Of a stretch of 64,000 nt of DNA, positions 59,731 to 64,000 are shown piece after piece; the first letter of the stretch is position 1, and each line of letters starts with the position of its first letter. The position numbers and the translations under genes were made by a program. Where the stretch lies: contig NC_057816.1 of assembly GCF_910594005.1 (NCBI RefSeq), positions 25,375,797 through 25,439,796 of the forward strand. The letters are read 5' to 3'. A model generated the notes under the pieces. That model made no database searches and had not been told where the DNA came from. It worked only from the letters and a program-made list of their open reading frames with translations. Origin of the DNA: Cervus elaphus. Its lineage: Eukaryota; Chordata; Mammalia; Artiodactyla; Cervidae.

Positions 59731-60789
59731 CAATTTTGGTCTCAAAACCCTCCCATCAGAAATAGTGATTATTTCCCCAAGCATCTTCAAATGCTTGTGG
59801 GATCTAAACCTTGTGAGAGTGAACTTTTTTCTGGACTTTAGCCTTGATCAGGTTGGTGAAGCAGGTTCTGACTGGTTGGACTCCTATCTCCTCTGGCCCT
59901 AAAAGTTCTGGTTTCAAATAATAGCTATTATTGCTTGCAAGCCTATAGGTAGATGGGTCAGCTCTGTTGAGGTGTATTAGGCTCTGGTAATCCTGGTGGG
60001 GCTTGCTCCTGCATCTTAGGTCACCTGGGTGGTGTGTGGGGTGCTGGCTGGTCTTTACTGGCCTCAACTGAGCCAAACCAACTTTCTCTGCTGGTCTCTC
60101 ATCCTTCATCAGGCTGTCCTGGTTGTTCCATGATGGTCGGCAAGTTCTGAGATAGGGTTGATGTGTTCAAGGCCCTTTGATGCCTAAGCTCTGAAAAACA
60201 ACCTCAGTTCTCTTCTGCTTCACACTGTTGGCCAAAGCAGGTCACCCAGTCTACCCAGGTGCACGAAGGAGGGAAATGCTCTGAAATTATATTGCAAAAC
60301 ATACAGGATCCAGAGAGGAGTGGAGACCTAAGGCTGTCTTTGCAGTCAGTCTCCCGCACTATAGAAGTTGAACCCAGTGTATGTATGTATTTATCTATAT
60401 TGATTGGATTGATTTGACTTGTTGAGGTAATAGTATATTTATACTGCAATCACATGACAATGAGAATACAATGAGTTCATTAAAGGTAAGCTGGGAGCAC
60501 GCAGTTCTGTGAACTCAGTGGGGACAATGGCTGAAGCATCCTTGGTTATTCAGTCCCATGGAAATTCTCTCTGACCAGCAGACACAAGCCATTCACTGCA
60601 AGGATGAAAGTTGCCTTACTTTATGAGACCCCCTTTGCCCAAAGTAGGAACTACCTGTGAAGTAACAGCCTAAGCCTGTTCTCAGGCCTCTGGGATCCCT
60701 GATTTTCAGATCCCCTTGCTCCTCTGCTTTCTCTTTTCCATACCAACCGGCACAAGTTGCCATGTAAGGAAGATGGTCTAAATGTCAGC

Positions 60790-60960
60790 CTGGGATGCAA
60801 GACACTGGGAGTCTGGCCCTAGCAAATCCTCTTGATGGCTGTGTGACTTTGATGTCTTCTTCAACATCTCTGAGCTTCCAATTCCTCAGCTCTAAGATGG
60901 AAGGGAGAATGGCACCAACTGCAAAATTATTGAGAGGATTACTAGAGCTGAAACATAGGT
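60790..60960 (+). repeat. MIR SINE
   Basis: ctgtgtgactttgatgtc...catctctgagcttccaattcctcagctctaagatgg. Confidence 0.6.
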
Positions 60961-61425
60961 GGGAAAAACACCCTGAATTATGGATATAATGTTTACTGAA
61001 TGTGTGAAGTCATGAAAGTCACAAATGACTACAAGGGGCAGAATGATGGCAGCATCTGAACTGAGAACTCCAGAGAGCCGGTTCTTCACGCCTGGTCTGT
61101 TGCTTAGGATCAAAAATCTAAAGCCCCCTCGTAGAACCACCTCTTCCTGCTTAGCTACATCTCCATGGTGAAGGATGTTTTTGAAAACCAAGGGACCAAG
61201 AAACACACAGTGCCCTTCCCTGAAAGAACAGCTTGTTAGCAAATGAACTCTTGTCATAGCTTGGTGAATATTCACCTGGTTCTGTTTTGCTCCTGGTATC
61301 TTAGAAATTAGCCTATTGATTCTTTAAATCCCCCCACTGCCACTCATTGAAGGAGGGGCAATTCAAGACAAAATTATTGATTTAGACAAGCAGGCATATT
61401 GGAAGAACCATTCGTTAGGTTGCCT

Positions 61426-61450
61426 GTTTCTTTCTTTCTTTCTTTCTTTT
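61426..61450 (+). repeat. (TTTC)n microsatellite
   Basis: Five to six TTTC units followed by a T run. Confidence 0.93.
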
Positions 61451-62389
61451 TTAATAAACTGACTACTAGGAAAGAAGATACATCTTTCAGCAGAGTTTTA
61501 AGCAAAAGGACATTAGCCAACTTAATAATACTCCTCTAAAACAACTTTAAAGGTCATGATGGATGATTTTTGCACAGTGTTTTGGAACAAAGGACCCTTG
61601 GATCAGTAAAGGATTTCTTTCTGAAGGTGATTCTGTTTTTCCTTTTGTTTGTCCATCATTCCTTATTCTGGGCCATCTGATCATCTAAAACCGCAGTTTG
61701 AAATAACCTGCTGCCCTGCTCCTGGGAGCCAGTGACTGAGACATCTTTGGAGAAGAAGAAGAAAGACATTATAGCTTAACTAGTGTCAACCCGAGGAGAG
61801 GAGTGGAGCTCAGAACCTGGGCTGCCTTCTGTCCGGGCATGCCAAGGTTCCATGGCTCTAGCCTTGGGGTATCCGTCAGTCTTAGCGGTCACGTCTTGGC
61901 AACCAAAGTAGCCGCTGCTGGCCGGAAATTGATCAGGACTGTTCAGTCTCATTAAGGAGTCCCTCAGTTCAGCCCCTGGCGTGAAACGCTTCAGAAATCA
62001 TCAAACGGCTGAGGTAGAAGCTGGATTCCTTGAAGCGCTTCCAAAGGCTTTGGCGTATCTGCCTTTTGGATGAACTTCACTAAACAGAAAGCTTTTCAGG
62101 TCTGGGTGCTGGCCGGGGGAGCTCCCTGGGCACCCAGCATAACACGGAGGTGGTGGGGGAACGTGTGAGGAGGAGGTTGGCTCTTCCTGGCACACCACTC
62201 TCTCCCCCCCTCCCTTCCCAACTCCTCCTCATATTCCTCCCCCTGCCCGGCGCCCCACCACTGCCACCCCGCCTCCCTTACCTCTTTCTCGCCTTCACTC
62301 TCCATCTGCAAAGATAACTTTTCAACGCTTGAAGAAACAAGCATTTCGGAGACAGTGGGTTAAGGAGCAGATACCTGGCTGTCCTTGGT

Positions 62390-62592
62390 GTTAGCACTGT
62401 CCAACAGAACTCTCTGCGGGGATGGTGGTATTTCACATCTGTGCTGTCTCATGTGATAGCCACTAGCTACAGGGGGCTATTAAGCACTTGAACTGTGGCT
62501 GGTGAGAATTGAGGAACTGAAGTTTTGGTATATGCACTGTTAATCATTTGGATGGCCACATGTGGTTAGCAGCTACACTACTGGACAGCACC
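62390..62592. mobile_element. hAT-type non-autonomous DNA transposon (MER3/MER33-like)
   Basis: Imperfect terminal inverted repeats gcactgtccaaca and tactggacagcac bound an internal tagccactagctac...ctattaagcacttgaa...cacatgtggttagc pattern. Confidence 0.68.
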
Positions 62593-62679
62593 TCTCTGGG
62601 TACAGTTCACGGAGCCACCAGAGGGTCTGCTGCTAAAGTGCATCATGAGAGAACGGCTTCCTAGCCTCAGAAGGCCATC

Positions 62680-62945
62680 GTATGAGTCCAGCTATGTGAA
62701 ATGTCCAGGGGAGGCAGATCTATAGTGACAGAAAGTGCTTTGTGTCTGCCAGGGCTTAGGGGTCAGGGTGGAGGCCAACAGGGGGGTGTGGGGAGTGACC
62801 ATTCATAGATTCAGAGTTCCTTTTTGCTTAATAAAATGTTTCAAGATTAGTTGCATGACTTCATAAGTATACCAAAAACTAGTGACTTACATGCTTTTAG
62901 TGGGTGAATATAAAGATCATGAATTATATTTCTAAGGGATAGGCT
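62680..62945 (+). mobile_element. L1M 3' fragment
   Basis: tgtgaaatgtccaggggaggc...tgacagaaagtgctttgtg...gggagtgaccattcat and A/T-rich 3' sequence. Confidence 0.6.
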
Positions 62946-62966
62946 ACCCACTCCAGTTTTCATGGG

Positions 62967-63172
62967 CTTCCCTGGTGGCTCAGACGGTTAAGAATCCACC
63001 TGCAATGCAGGAGACTTGGGTCTGATCCCTGGGTTGGGATGATCCCCTGGACGAGGGCATGGCAACCCACTCCAGTATTCTTGCCTGGAGAATCCCCATG
63101 GACAGAGGAGTCTGGAGGACTACAGTCCCTGGGGTTGCAGAGTTGGACACAACTGAGCGACTAAGCTCCCAA
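62967..63172 (+). mobile_element. Bov-tA SINE
   Basis: Sense full-length element, gggcttccctggtggctcag to cacaactgagcgactaagc, directly after an L1 fragment. Confidence 0.9.
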
Positions 63173-64000
63173 AGTGGCTTTTTAAAAAATGGCGTCCTTT
63201 CTCGTCCACATTCGAGTAGATGTTCTGACCACAGCTCTGCTCCTGTTCGGTGGTTGTGGTTAAGTACCTTCCCCTTCCTGGCCTCAGCTTGCCTCAATAA
63301 AATAAGGGTATTGCCTTTGCTACCAGGGTAAAGCAGAAGGGGTTTCCCAGTCCTCTTTTCCCTGTATCTATTTAACTTTAATCCAGGTCAGAGGGGCTGA
63401 TCCCTGGGACAGAGAATGAGTCCCCATCTTCTAGGAATCCAATTCCTGAAGCTCCCCCAGTTCCAGGAGAGCCCCAGACTGAGCCAAGCTTTGAGGTGGG
63501 TCACAGAACACCCTGCTCTGTCTCCTCTCTCTGGAACCACAATGTAGAAAGCTTTTGGTGCCGGAGTAGGAATTTTAAGTCACGGCTGAGATATTTATCT
63601 TTTTGCCTTTGATCCAGATAAAAGCCAGTGGTAACTTTTGAGTCGTCATTTGATCTAATACACAGGAACAGGTACCCTTGGCGAGTGCACAGATTCCCCG
63701 GGGGCGAGGAGAGATTCCTGGTTGTGAAATGCCCTGCAGCTTTCTGTGGTCTGTGGTTAGGGGGGCCTGGGGCGTCTCTGGGAAGTCCGTTTCTTCAGGA
63801 GCAGGCTTGTGCTGGTCTTTTTCTTCTCCCACCTCTCGTGTGGGCTTTTGTAAAACAGGCCTGTCAAAATGTCTAAAATCAGAGACAGGAGAGGAAGTAA
63901 TTGTTATCCTCCTCCCCCTCCTCCTCATTGCTGTCAGAAAGCCTTACCTGTGTGTCAGCAAGCAGCTGTTACAAAGGCCTGCCTTATAAATAACTCCGGG

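Larger units (their letters stand above)
44426..64000 (+). other. NAV2: NAV2 downstream intron (5' part)
   Basis: At least 19.6 kb of intron running off the window, starting at a strong gtaagc donor. Stretches without recognised features are 44426-45106, 45393-45914, 46281-46789 (GC-rich near 46500-46730), 46971-48639, 51669-51958, 52350-56571, 56759-57974, 58111-58418, 58660-59644, 59731-60789, 60961-62390 and 63173-64000. A 153-codon open frame at 55511-55972 begins with TTG rather than ATG and has no recognisable protein features. Confidence 0.8.

Overview
This window is vertebrate nuclear DNA from a ruminant, most likely a bovid. Three sequence families show this: Bov-tA/Bov-A SINEs (tRNA-derived head plus BovB 3' tail), several fragments of the RTE-type LINE BovB, and CHR-type SINEs. 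They are mixed with older mammalian repeats (MIR, L2, MER5A, MER20, MLT1, L1M). There is no bacterial, plasmid, phage or CRISPR content. Nearly all open reading frames are intronic noise or transposon remnants.

The one gene I can support lies on the + strand and is NAV2 (neuron navigator 2, the vertebrate UNC-53 homologue). Four consecutive coding exons are visible: 18836-18908, 30485-30749, 35435-35503 and 44265-44425. All have AG/GT borders and their phases join into one continuous frame (0>1, 1>2, 2>2, 2>1). They encode the C-terminal half of the N-terminal calponin-homology (CH) domain, a Q/P-rich linker, a short basic segment and the start of the Ser/Pro-rich region. The first half of the CH domain, the promoter, and everything from the large downstream exon to the AAA+ module lie outside the window.

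Layout: 1-18835 is upstream intron with the richest BovB content and two G-quadruplex candidates close to the first exon. 18909-30484 is an 11.6 kb intron with a homeodomain-motif-rich, repeat-free block just after the exon. 30750-35434 and 35504-44264 are introns around a small, frame-neutral exon with a weak donor site. From 44426 to the end is intron, including a 5'-end piece of BovB (about 50020-51340) followed by a fold-back pair of BovB 3' ends.

I found no convincing new biological system. The most useful leads are: a possible unrecognised 72-nt in-frame NAV2 exon at 42511-42582; the 69-nt exon that looks like a cassette; two AT-rich homeodomain-site clusters that may be enhancers; the G4 pair; rearranged BovB junctions; and several retroposon insertions whose target-site duplications can be read directly. 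Repeat names come from memory of family consensus sequences, not from a database search, so their edges are approximate.
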